Positions 26,901 to 35,306 of a stretch of DNA of 48,127 nt are shown in pieces. The DNA lies in contig JAKSNS010000020.1 of NCBI GenBank assembly GCA_024399545.1, positions 1 through 48,127 of the forward strand. The letters run 5' to 3'. Source of the stretch: Paludibacteraceae bacterium (GTDB taxonomy: Bacteria > Bacteroidota > Bacteroidia > Bacteroidales > Paludibacteraceae). The notes beneath the pieces are model-generated. The model was not told the origin of the DNA, did no database searches, and saw only the letters and a list, made by a program, of their open reading frames with translations. The position numbers were made by a program, and so were the translations under genes. The first letter of the stretch is position 1, and each line of letters starts with the position of its first letter.

Positions 26901-29900
26901 TGCCAACCATCACATATTCGGCAGACAAGAATGTAAGTTTTGCACAAGAAGCGGTTGGGACCTTCCATGTGGATAAAGCGGGAACCACCACAATAAACGT
27001 GCATCTTGCGCCAACGCTTAACAGCAATGAAGTGTCGTCTGACATATCCGTTACGACATATCTGAATACGAGGGATGCAATCAACAGTTGGACGGGCATA
27101 GGTCAAGAGACAAAGGATCTTGAATATTTCACGCTCACGGATAGGATTGACGATGTGGTTGGCTCAGTTAGCGTGACGTGCGACAACACAAGAGAGTTCA
27201 CAACACGTATCGAAGATGGCAAATTGATGGCAGACTTCCACCCTGTAAACGATGATTGGCGAACGGCAAATTGCACAATAACGTTTAACGGAAGAACGTA
27301 TTATTGTGTTATAAGCGCAAGAGCGCAGAATGACCAACGTAATTACGGGGCAATTGAGTGTTATCGTTATTCTGAATCAGTTTCTTATCCTCTGGCATTC
27401 ATTGCAAGCAGTGGAAATCCCGTTATAATCAAAACCACCAGCAATGGGAATCATTATCAATTCAGTATAGACAATACCAACTGGACCAGAGGTAATAATG
27501 GTGGAGATGAGGCGGTGCTTACTATCACAGATCCTAACATTAATTATTTTTATGTTCGTTTTGCCCCAACTGATGCATGGAGAAATAGCTCTGACGTTAT
27601 AGCCGATAAGTCATCGGAGATTATTGAGATACAAGGTACGGAGCAATGTGTAATGAGGATTGTGGGCTCCCCGCTTCAATCAACATTGGAATTGACTACG
27701 ACACAGGTAATTCCTGCGTTAACCAATATGTCCGCCAATATACCTTTGGACAAAATGCTGTTCACTATCCAGATGGCAAACCCAGAGACATCTCTAAACC
27801 CTTTGCTGTATAATACTGATGCTAACAAGTCAAGCATAACTTTTATGTCGACCGACATATCAGTTGTGGAAATAAACCAGAATGACGAATTGGTTGTCAA
27901 AGGACCAGGCACGGCGACCGTAATCGCAACTTTGGCTGAGAATCCTACCCAATATCTGACAGCCACTTACGATTTCCCAATATCAGTCACATACGTTGGT
28001 TTGGAGAGTTTCGGTGATGTCTATATGGGTAACGCATCTGAGACACAAAGTCTTAATTTCAACGATATCCCTGGTGACTTGACAGTGACATCTACAAATG
28101 CTGCTATATTCCGTATATACAAAGGCGACGAAGACGGAAGCATACTGCATAGTGATGGACTGACATTCACGTCTGATGAAGACAAGACGGTATTTGTCAA
28201 GTTCGTGCCAAACAATGACATTGATGCGGTCACTCCAAATGTCAATGAAACTATAACAGTGACAAATGGCACTCTTACATATCATTACAATGCCACTGGA
28301 AAAGTACTGAGACGTGAAATACGTTTCACCACAAACCCATTAGGTACAATAGAGACAAAGAATGTCACATTGGAAAATATGATGATGGGGGACGGATTCA
28401 CACTGTCAATTAATAACAATTACGGTCAGGTTTATCGTATAAATAATAACCCAGGAGACAGTATAGACATAAAAGATAATAATTTCGACATTGTGTTCAT
28501 TGCAAAACAGGCGACGACTTATAACGGAATCACGTTGTGGCTGACGGAGAAATCAACAGAAAAGACATATAGTATATACTTGTATGGCGAAGCTACGGCA
28601 AACTCACAAATGAATTTTGCGCAAATCGAAGTTTCGGAGATATCGACTAACGAAGAAACCTTCCAAATTTCAGGTTTCGACAGTAGCATTTTTGAAATAG
28701 ATGTCGTGGATAACGGTGTGTCTGTAATTAATTCTTTCCTTATTGACGGCTATCATAACAAGGCCATTCCAACGGATGGAACACACACAGTGAAATTCCA
28801 TCCTAACATTTGCAGCAATTTCCCTAACACACAAATTGTGGCATACGATAAGATACACGGGATAGCTTATCCAATTACGACAATAAAGGCTTCGTCAAGG
28901 CAAAAGGAGGTGACGTTGAGATGGATTGACGCATCAAACCCAATAATCATTGGTGCAACTTGCAAATCAGGGTTTGCGGAGTGTGTTGAAGTGCCATCGC
29001 TGACTGTTTACTACAATGTAGATGACCATAGTATCATAGAGCAATGCGATGAAGACCCAGCCAATCCTGGTTATTTCAGAGGAGTTAAAGGTGTGGCTTT
29101 ATCTTCGACAAACGTAACAGCTACAATCAAGGAAACCAATGAATACAAATTAGTGCAAGGAGGGGAACTGACCAAACTTTTTGAGGTTTCGTCGAAGAAA
29201 GGTCAGTATATAGATTTCCCTCTCAACGAACTTGTATTCACTACCACATCAAGTCCTTATACACTCGCCGCAACGGCAAAGGATAATATAACCAATGAAC
29301 CAACAGGACTTGCCATAGACTTTTCGTTGGAAAATGCCACTTTAGTCAGCGATATTGTTACATTGACAAATGGGGTGCTTACTGTGAATGGTGAAGGTGT
29401 GGCGACATTGATAATCAATGCCGAAGGCAATTCCGAATATGAGTCTTCCGTACGTTACATTAACATACATGTTTATGCCGAAGGTTCATGCAATCCCATA
29501 GCGGGCAGTACTCAAGAAAGAAAAACGGAAGGCTTTGTTTCTGTCATTCCGCTAAATAAACCTATTGGTCAATTTGACAAACTAACAATTTCTTTGGCGA
29601 ACTGTGCCCCAGACCTCACTATTTCGATTTTGAGGAAAGATGGCACGACAAGGAATATTGTCAATACAGATTTTGGCTGGCTGGTTGGAAGAAGACAAAC
29701 ATACGAAATATTCACTGCTGATGGTTCATATATCCAGGAAGATGAAGAGGATGCCCAATCTATCACCGTAGATCTTCATGGTAGTATAACTAGTATAGCG
29801 ACCGTAGATTTCCCTGTGGTAAATGTGAGACAGAAAAAATACTTCAGAGAATCGAAAACGCCTTCAGTGGTTTTCGATAATTCTATCGAACATTTGTTTA

Positions 29901-32900
29901 GCGACACAAAGAATAATGTTGAGGCAACTCCTTATTCTGCCATTGACGGTATCATTGAATACACAATAACAGGACCGCAAGCGTCTTCTTTCTCGATTCA
30001 AAACCCAGAGGTACTTTCTTCGATAACGTGTGGCGATTGGGAGGTACCAAAACTTAACATCAAATTCACCCCTCAGATTGTAGGCCATTGCGAAGCAACG
30101 TTGACTTTGAAAGCAAGAATCGATGGTAAAGAAACATCAAAAAATATCCACCTTGAGGGTACGGGCAAGGCACGTAGCCAAACCATTGATTGGAATCAAG
30201 ATTTGAATGCGCTAAGTGTTGCTGATAGGCATCATGATATTGAACTTACTGCATCTTCTTCTATCAAGAATGAGATTCTTCCAATCTCTTACGAAATAAC
30301 AAATCTTGAGGATGATGGTATCACCCCAACAAGCGAAGAACATGCACAATTGGTAAATGATGGTACGGGAAAAACGTATCTGCGAGTAATTGGCAGTGGT
30401 TGGTGCAGGGTCAAAGCAATTCAAGTCGGTGTACTACACGGCGATACTTTCTACATTAACCCTGCGGAGGCAGAAATGACATTCAGAATAGCTAAGGCAA
30501 ATCAGCTTATCAATTGGGATGATAAGGCAGGTGAATGGGGTGACAACAACGAGATCATCACAAACACAAAGTTATTCACTGAAACTATCGACCTAAATGC
30601 AATATCAAAGTATATGGGGTCAGACAACGTATTGTATAATACTGGTTTGATGACACGATATGAACAAGAACTTAGTGGGAATTGCAGCGGGAAGGATTTA
30701 GTGACTTTTGAACTTAATGGCGATGAAACGAATTATGTTGTAAGGTATGCTGGAAATGGTGGAGGTACCGCAGTCATAAAAGCGTATCAAGATGGTGGTG
30801 ATGATTTTGAAGCCGCAACAAGCCATCCTTATCGCACTCTCATCATAAATCCTTGCACACCGAGCAACCTTATTTGGGATGCCTCTAATCTTGCAGATTT
30901 CCATTATGGTGACAGAAGGATGCTTAATACCCCTTCGTCAGATTACTCAGTCGATGGTATTACCACATACTCTTATAGTTCAGACAACACATACGTAATT
31001 ATTAACGGAGTGATGATCGATGCAATCAAGGCAAACGCAAGCAATATAAATATAAATGCAACACAGGATGCTATTCCTTGTTATAACTATGCAGTTACGA
31101 CTTCGCCATCGACATTCACTATTGCCAAAAGTGACCAAAAGATAGTTTGGGAAGATGGTTTTGGACCAATTGATGCCGGAAATTATACCCAACCACTATC
31201 TCTACCTTTGGCATACTCAATCGATACACGGCATAGTGAAGGTTATGGAGGTGTTGCCACATATCTTGTCCGTGAGACAAACGGTGAGGTTAAAACCCAC
31301 TTGCCTATAACATATACCTATACTTTCACTCCTGATGATCCTTCTTGCCAAAATGCACTTCAATGCGATATTCAAGATAATAACCTTATCATTACGAATG
31401 CTGTTGCTGGTACTATTACTGTGACAGCCAATTGCACTGATGCGAATGGCAATTACAATCCAGCAACTGAAGTGACCAAGAATATAACAATCCAGCGAAT
31501 AACGCCAACGGTGACTGCAACTATCGGTACAGAGGGTGTTATCACTTACAATGCTAATAACACATATCAAATCGGAGTTCGTGCAAATTCCGACAATTAC
31601 GTTACAACAAATCCAAACGATTTTGAATATAAAGTTGTCACTGGCGGTGACGTTATCACAGTTAACAATGAGAATGTAACAACCCTCAAGTCTGGCACTG
31701 CAACTATTGAAGTAAAAAAGAAAAAGGACTGTATATGTGAAGAGGCTACATGTACACTAAGTGTCACAGTGGAAAGGGCTGACAGGACTATTACAATAAC
31801 AAACGACTTATCCAATGTTCCAACGAATACTGCTCCAATCCCTCTTGCTGTCTCAGTTAGTGAACAGGCTACAGGCGAAGTGATTAACCCTATTTACACT
31901 GTCACTGTGGGTATGGAATATATTGATGTGACAGGTGGTGTATTATCTATTGTAAAGTTTGCCAATGGCGTAACTTGTACGATACAAGCAAAGATTGCTC
32001 AAACGGATCAATATAATTCTTGCTCAACTACAAAAAATGTAACTATGGATAATATTCCGTTGACTTTTGATATAACCAGTATTGCTGACATAACGGATTT
32101 TAATTCTGCGTCATACAAGAAACCAGGGTTCTTTGGTGACGTTATGAGTAAATGGCAAATTGAATGTAACTATAACGATGCAGTGTTTACACTTGATAAT
32201 TGTTCAACCAATGTTGCCGAAATAAATGGGGATAGTTTTACTGGTTATGAAGTTGGCACACTGAATATTTCGGTTACTGCTTCATCTCCACGCACAACCA
32301 CCACGGCTAATGATACATATATCATAAATGTCCCTCGCGGTACATTCCTATTCAATACTGCTGGCAATTGGAATGAAAAAGATAAGTGGCATCGTAGCGA
32401 TATTCTGCCGAACACTAACCATAATGTTCAGATAAATGCCACATGTATAATTCCGAGTGATTTTGCTGCCGAGGTTTATGGAATGACAAACACGCTTCCT
32501 GAAAATCTTGTTTTGGATGCAAGTGAGGATAATTCCGCTACGCTTGTCTTCTATGAAGGTAATCCTGACGCTACCATAAGGATGTATTTCAAGGGACATA
32601 CAAATGAAATTTATGGTGGTGGTTATAAAAACCCTGATTGGCAATACCGTGGATTTATTGGAAATTACACAAATGATAGTTGGGATAATTATGTAGTGGT
32701 TTACAAATGGGTGGAGACGCAAGCGGCACAGAATCAATCCCGATGGGTGCCTGCGGCAAAATCCGATTATAAGCCATGGGCTGGTTTGTGTATGGCTAAT
32801 ATGACCGATCAACCTGCATATTACCAATACAAAACTAAACTTTTGCCAATAGTCAGGGCAAATGATCCAGTGGATTCGTTGCATCTGTTCCGGCTCACAT

Positions 32901-33895
32901 ATTCAAGCACACAATTAGACAACACCCAAGATTCAATGAGTACAAGTGCTGGTGTGAATATTGTTACAAACAGTTTCTCCGCACCTCTGAGAGTGAGCCA
33001 GCTTGAGTTCACCAATATGAACCAACAAGTCTTCTTCTTCAAGAACAACCATTATCTCAAGTGGAGGAAAGAGAAGGGGACATCATACGTCGCATGCCCT
33101 TCGCAAACTTGCGAAGCTGTCAATGGAAATGACATAATCCCGGCAGGTCATGGTTTCTTGGTTCAAGCCGATTCAAGAGGTGGTTCTACCATAAGTATCC
33201 CAGAAGGAGCAGTGGTCAAGAATCAAGCCAGTGGTGCATACTATGCTCCTGCCGAGAAGAAGAAATTCAATATCCTTTCGATTAGACTGGCAAGTGATTC
33301 TATTGACGATGATTTGTTCCTTTTGGAGTCTGATGAATGTACCAAGAAATATGACAATGGCTATGACGGTCTGAAAATGTTTGCCGACGGTTTGCCTCAG
33401 ATTTACGCCACAAATAAGTACGGAAAGACAAGTATCAACGCCGACAGCTCTATGTTGGGTCAGTTTATAGGGTTCTATGGGATACCTGAGTTGACGGATT
33501 ATGAGTTAGAGTTCGATATTGACCGTCTGGAAGGTTTCACCGAGTTGTATCTCTTTGACCATAAGACAAAACACTACGCTAATATCCTCGGTGGAGGAAC
33601 GTACCGTTTCACCGCTGTGGCAGGCTACGACCCTGAGCGTTTCCAGATTATGGGACGTAGGGACGACGGAACATATTTCACAGGCGAGGATCAATGGATT
33701 GAGGTTGTGGGACAACAGGCGTTGTTGCATGGCTTTGACAATGAGGATGAAATGGTGTACATCATAGACCTGATGGGCAATAGGGTTTGGTCGAGCAACT
33801 CCAAGAATGGACCTTGGTTCACCTTGCCTGACCTTCCTTCGGGTATGTATGTGATTTATTGCGGTAAGGCAAGGGCTAAGTTCGTGGTTAAGTGA
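23936..33895 (+). CDS. Giant T9SS-secreted Ig/ASH-like multi-domain protein
   Basis: The frame encodes 3319 residues from ATG 23936. I prefer this start because it gives a normal signal peptide (MKNKMNFFAKVVMLVAMM to SLYA). ATG 23873, 21 codons upstream, would give an unusually long N-terminal region. The bulk is a series of beta-sandwich-like modules resembling bacterial Ig-like domains and ASH/choice-of-anchor-D domains (repeated endings such as ARLIFYDGS to LEGTGVKKTP, VTFYIPITGSGRKITQ and IHLEGTGKARSQ). The last 80 residues form a T9SS type A sorting domain (LMGNRVWSS, LPSGMYVIYCG, KFVVK). It should be exported by T9SS to the surface or outside; binding partners are unknown and no catalytic site is visible. 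A 5' stump of a sister gene lies at 19993. Its codon use is more A+T rich than that of gene 7056. Confidence 0.9.
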   Translation: MKNKMNFFAKVVMLVAMMVALPYKSLYADEYIDKTCLNNPVYNGTTWYSLYVFDDQNLKKNDDRKPYVFPPTNGTLTFEYRGTNGTSSSLSSRTLSVYDLIGNNDWQPCNPASKTFSQSDNYSTYSGTCRENVVQLSMKITSTGSSGAYQHRVKNIKIPLKRHLHLYNATPDGSIGVTSTSRNFGNTIKIGSTDEATINIRSFLTTTNLKMKVIQATGDAQSMTDVKDVFKIRYLNQVYNGEVTITSTANVCGYPGATGNNTSSSNQATPINTSSIPVVIEYHPNEALSRKARLIFYDGSETNVLAYVDLEGTGVKKTPTFNWKVTDMALDDAAKSISDIVEMTQIDATGAITIVETNQDGSTPPTSPKLSIANGQVSVLEDVPTGVTYLKASYDGNSTYESATSGPQEFTISQNQLQERNIYWTADFTGLRDNQGTIDLTISPWKATTDPNNGNVDDYIVDDPSIASVSDDKTTLTIHKEGITTITAIKNADATYKKATMTKTLVVSSSSGCTKYWINASPNTTSDYTCPSFNGRPREVVWTIETNDYDHSIGTVYLQTVNGQTIKTETTARNKKNVYRTPITGNDTTLRQFKVTGLKGWEAFNYGKRTLIGFQVVMASYLDEIPNNYIAFGEYDNFSTKPLTNKSIAYYQNIPGNISVEVVDVDEGSNNTWDCFTFPNGSRELSITGGCENKGTATINLNFTPKQVGEHKARLKVSAYDGNSDEPVTFYIPITGSGRKITQTLTWNNNPTHPIFTGTYHALSNDVILTDAAKTSGVTTSVGGALTVEYSSSDNTVAEVKKDANGIQYIDFKKAGTFKLRANCEGNAVYSDAAQIESGDITVSLATPNLTISGNTTPEVFSTFQVSASSTGTTSEGYNGASDGKIQFTIDQDANTHATISNYSEANKSCDVTVSSRETETGVPVKVVAHLAETDIYEAKTETLTVTATKIDPKFNWTDSDFSNLKYGDNKTVTVNYDYQSQLNAQGTVPTITYSADKNVSFAQEAVGTFHVDKAGTTTINVHLAPTLNSNEVSSDISVTTYLNTRDAINSWTGIGQETKDLEYFTLTDRIDDVVGSVSVTCDNTREFTTRIEDGKLMADFHPVNDDWRTANCTITFNGRTYYCVISARAQNDQRNYGAIECYRYSESVSYPLAFIASSGNPVIIKTTSNGNHYQFSIDNTNWTRGNNGGDEAVLTITDPNINYFYVRFAPTDAWRNSSDVIADKSSEIIEIQGTEQCVMRIVGSPLQSTLELTTTQVIPALTNMSANIPLDKMLFTIQMANPETSLNPLLYNTDANKSSITFMSTDISVVEINQNDELVVKGPGTATVIATLAENPTQYLTATYDFPISVTYVGLESFGDVYMGNASETQSLNFNDIPGDLTVTSTNAAIFRIYKGDEDGSILHSDGLTFTSDEDKTVFVKFVPNNDIDAVTPNVNETITVTNGTLTYHYNATGKVLRREIRFTTNPLGTIETKNVTLENMMMGDGFTLSINNNYGQVYRINNNPGDSIDIKDNNFDIVFIAKQATTYNGITLWLTEKSTEKTYSIYLYGEATANSQMNFAQIEVSEISTNEETFQISGFDSSIFEIDVVDNGVSVINSFLIDGYHNKAIPTDGTHTVKFHPNICSNFPNTQIVAYDKIHGIAYPITTIKASSRQKEVTLRWIDASNPIIIGATCKSGFAECVEVPSLTVYYNVDDHSIIEQCDEDPANPGYFRGVKGVALSSTNVTATIKETNEYKLVQGGELTKLFEVSSKKGQYIDFPLNELVFTTTSSPYTLAATAKDNITNEPTGLAIDFSLENATLVSDIVTLTNGVLTVNGEGVATLIINAEGNSEYESSVRYINIHVYAEGSCNPIAGSTQERKTEGFVSVIPLNKPIGQFDKLTISLANCAPDLTISILRKDGTTRNIVNTDFGWLVGRRQTYEIFTADGSYIQEDEEDAQSITVDLHGSITSIATVDFPVVNVRQKKYFRESKTPSVVFDNSIEHLFSDTKNNVEATPYSAIDGIIEYTITGPQASSFSIQNPEVLSSITCGDWEVPKLNIKFTPQIVGHCEATLTLKARIDGKETSKNIHLEGTGKARSQTIDWNQDLNALSVADRHHDIELTASSSIKNEILPISYEITNLEDDGITPTSEEHAQLVNDGTGKTYLRVIGSGWCRVKAIQVGVLHGDTFYINPAEAEMTFRIAKANQLINWDDKAGEWGDNNEIITNTKLFTETIDLNAISKYMGSDNVLYNTGLMTRYEQELSGNCSGKDLVTFELNGDETNYVVRYAGNGGGTAVIKAYQDGGDDFEAATSHPYRTLIINPCTPSNLIWDASNLADFHYGDRRMLNTPSSDYSVDGITTYSYSSDNTYVIINGVMIDAIKANASNININATQDAIPCYNYAVTTSPSTFTIAKSDQKIVWEDGFGPIDAGNYTQPLSLPLAYSIDTRHSEGYGGVATYLVRETNGEVKTHLPITYTYTFTPDDPSCQNALQCDIQDNNLIITNAVAGTITVTANCTDANGNYNPATEVTKNITIQRITPTVTATIGTEGVITYNANNTYQIGVRANSDNYVTTNPNDFEYKVVTGGDVITVNNENVTTLKSGTATIEVKKKKDCICEEATCTLSVTVERADRTITITNDLSNVPTNTAPIPLAVSVSEQATGEVINPIYTVTVGMEYIDVTGGVLSIVKFANGVTCTIQAKIAQTDQYNSCSTTKNVTMDNIPLTFDITSIADITDFNSASYKKPGFFGDVMSKWQIECNYNDAVFTLDNCSTNVAEINGDSFTGYEVGTLNISVTASSPRTTTTANDTYIINVPRGTFLFNTAGNWNEKDKWHRSDILPNTNHNVQINATCIIPSDFAAEVYGMTNTLPENLVLDASEDNSATLVFYEGNPDATIRMYFKGHTNEIYGGGYKNPDWQYRGFIGNYTNDSWDNYVVVYKWVETQAAQNQSRWVPAAKSDYKPWAGLCMANMTDQPAYYQYKTKLLPIVRANDPVDSLHLFRLTYSSTQLDNTQDSMSTSAGVNIVTNSFSAPLRVSQLEFTNMNQQVFFFKNNHYLKWRKEKGTSYVACPSQTCEAVNGNDIIPAGHGFLVQADSRGGSTISIPEGAVVKNQASGAYYAPAEKKKFNILSIRLASDSIDDDLFLLESDECTKKYDNGYDGLKMFADGLPQIYATNKYGKTSINADSSMLGQFIGFYGIPELTDYELEFDIDRLEGFTELYLFDHKTKHYANILGGGTYRFTAVAGYDPERFQIMGRRDDGTYFTGEDQWIEVVGQQALLHGFDNEDEMVYIIDLMGNRVWSSNSKNGPWFTLPDLPSGMYVIYCGKARAKFVVK

Positions 33896-33956
33896 CCCGG
33901 CATTTAGCCTTGCCTGCGCATAAATTTGCGGCATTAAAAAAATCTGAAAATGCTTG

Positions 33957-33984
33957 TTTGTTCCAAAATAAATACGTATCTTTG
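33957..33984 (+). promoter_or_regulatory. Promoter of the 34038 gene
   Basis: TTTG at 33957-33960 and TATCTTTG at 33977-33984 match the Bacteroidetes -33/-7 pattern, though the 16-bp spacing is short. It lies 53 bp before ATG 34038 and gives the small gene its own transcript, separate from the giant gene. Confidence 0.65.
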
Positions 33985-34037
33985 CACCTTGATATGTACC
34001 ATAAAAGGCATTAAGCGTCAATCGCTTGATTAACAGA

Positions 34038-34496
34038 ATGAAAAGGTTAATAATCATACCGTTGTTATGGCTGTTGGCAGTCACAGCTACAGCCCAGTTC
34101 GGTCAAAATAGGTCGTCCGTCGGTGGTGTGGGCTATGTAGATCGCCCTGCATCATCGGTGAATTCCTTGGGTATTAACTCATCAACGACCTTCAAGACAA
34201 ATCTGGTTAAGACAACGCCCTATTCCTCCTCAACAGGAAGGCGTTGGGGTGTCGTCTCGACGGGAAGGGGGTCATCTGGTTTCATAACACGCCCAGTGAT
34301 GACATCGGGTGTTGTCAGCTTCAGAAACAACAGCGATAACGATAATTCAGGCCAACAAGTCTATCAGCAATTTAATCCCGAAAGTTTTAATGACGCAGTC
34401 CCTGATTATGAAATCGGGCCAATTGATGATGCTGTAGTACCGTTGCTTGTGTTGATGGGCTTACTCGTGGCAATCAAGAAACTGAAACGAAGATAG
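34038..34496 (+). CDS. Small secreted protein with C-terminal TM and basic tail
   Basis: From ATG 34038 the 152-residue product has a signal peptide (RLIIIPLLWLLAVTATAQ), a low-complexity middle rich in Ser, Gly, Asn, Thr and Val, and a C-terminal tripartite end: PIDDA, a hydrophobic VVPLLVLMGLLVAI, and KKLKRR. Bacteroidetes genomes contain many proteins with a similar short motif, membrane helix and Arg/Lys tail, a layout reminiscent of sorting-enzyme substrates (PEP-CTERM-like), but no sorting enzyme is present here. Alternatively it is a plain single-pass membrane protein. It lies just after the giant gene and has its own promoter. In-frame ATG 34026 is possible but lies only four codons upstream. 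Confidence 0.8.
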   Translation: MKRLIIIPLLWLLAVTATAQFGQNRSSVGGVGYVDRPASSVNSLGINSSTTFKTNLVKTTPYSSSTGRRWGVVSTGRGSSGFITRPVMTSGVVSFRNNSDNDNSGQQVYQQFNPESFNDAVPDYEIGPIDDAVVPLLVLMGLLVAIKKLKRR

Positions 34497-34611
34497 CTTC
34501 AACCCACAAACTTGAGTCATATCTTTTTGTTGCAAAACCATCCAAGTGAAATCTGAAAAAAACGTGAGTTACGAGTTAACAGTTAACGCTTGGGTGTCTT
34601 GCCCAGAAATA

Positions 34612-34835
34612 AAAACCCACCCCCAAGTTTTTAGGTGAAATTATTGAAATTATTGAAATCGCATGCAAGCCGAAACCTCAAATGCGCACATAAATGTACA
34701 CACAAACTCACAACACAAAAGAGCAAGCAAAGAGCAAGCCCTACCGTACCATAAAAAACAGAAAATCGTATAATGACTTCTCAAACGATTTCAATAATTT
34801 CAATAATTTCACCTGAAAACTTGGGGGGTGGTTTT
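34612..34835. repeat. Inverted repeat with about 50-bp arms
   Basis: 34612-34661 is the near-perfect reverse complement of 34786-34835; the first 29 bases of the right arm match exactly and the remainder differs at a few positions. Each arm holds a run of C or G (CCACCCCCAAG), the element AGGTGAAA, and a doubled ATTATTGAA. The arms are 124 bp apart. It could form a large cruciform or RNA hairpin, or be a miniature transposable element. Confidence 0.85.
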
Positions 34836-34903
34836 TCCTCCTGTTTTATCCTTTCCTATCATTCATCTCGCATCATCTGCCACCGTTTAGAGAATTTAGC
34901 TAA

Positions 34904-35175
34904 AGGTGAGTTCTATAAATTCATTTTGAGTGCTTTTGAAGTTTGTTTTGAGCAGATTGCTGTGCGGAAGGAGGGAGCAATGCGGGCATTGTGACCGACT
35001 GACAACCTGTCAAGACCGAGAACAGAGGCCAAGCTTGCTTGGACTATGCCGAGGTTAGGACAGGTCTGCAAAGCAAATCAGCAAGATGCCAAAAGAAACT
35101 TCTAAAGCACCAAAAAGTTTATTTATCACTTATCTTTTTATTTCTAACACAACGGTGAATTTATAGAACTCACCT
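34904..35175. repeat. Inverted repeat with perfect 20-bp arms
   Basis: 34904-34923 (AGGTGAGTTCTATAAATTCA) is the exact reverse complement of 35156-35175. The right arm runs into ACCTAAATACTTGGG, which repeats the CACCTAAAAACTTGGG theme of the 50-bp arms. Confidence 0.8.
35005..35102. repeat. Dispersed hairpin repeat, copy related to 22066-22180
   Basis: The order AGAACAGAGGCC, hairpin CCAAGC-TT-GCTTGG (35029-35042), TATGCCGAG, then CCAAAAGAAACT is shared with the leader at 22066-22180. It is not coding. Its presence in two distant non-coding sites with a conserved stem suggests a dispersed repeat family. Confidence 0.6.
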
Positions 35176-35306
35176 AAATACTTGGGATATACGTATTTGC
35201 CTGTCTTTTAGGTGTTAACTGTTAACTTGAAACTCGAAAAATTTGGGCTCTAATATCGAAAAAGGGATAGGAGAATGAATTTAAGGGTGCTTTTTCTGTA
35301 GAATCC

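Larger units (their letters stand above)
34575..35226. repeat. Outer inverted repeat GTTAACAGTTAAC
   Basis: GTTAACAGTTAAC at 34575-34587 is the exact reverse complement of 35214-35226. The pair brackets the other inverted repeats, so 34575-35226 (652 bp) may be one unit. No target-site duplication is evident next to it. Confidence 0.55.
34497..35306. other. 810-bp non-coding region made of nested inverted repeats
   Basis: I find no convincing gene; the only open frame (34773-34994) runs through one inverted-repeat arm and matches nothing. The interval is organised around three nested or interlocking inverted repeats (34575/35214, 34612/34786, 34904/35156), repeats of a CACCTAAAAACTTGGG-type element, and a dispersed hairpin repeat at 35005-35102. 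Confidence 0.7.

Noticed and set aside
34773-34994. 73-codon open frame in the non-coding region
   Set aside because: It runs through an arm of the 50-bp inverted repeat (IISIISP is the translated repeat) and through the 20-bp arm; no promoter or family is visible.
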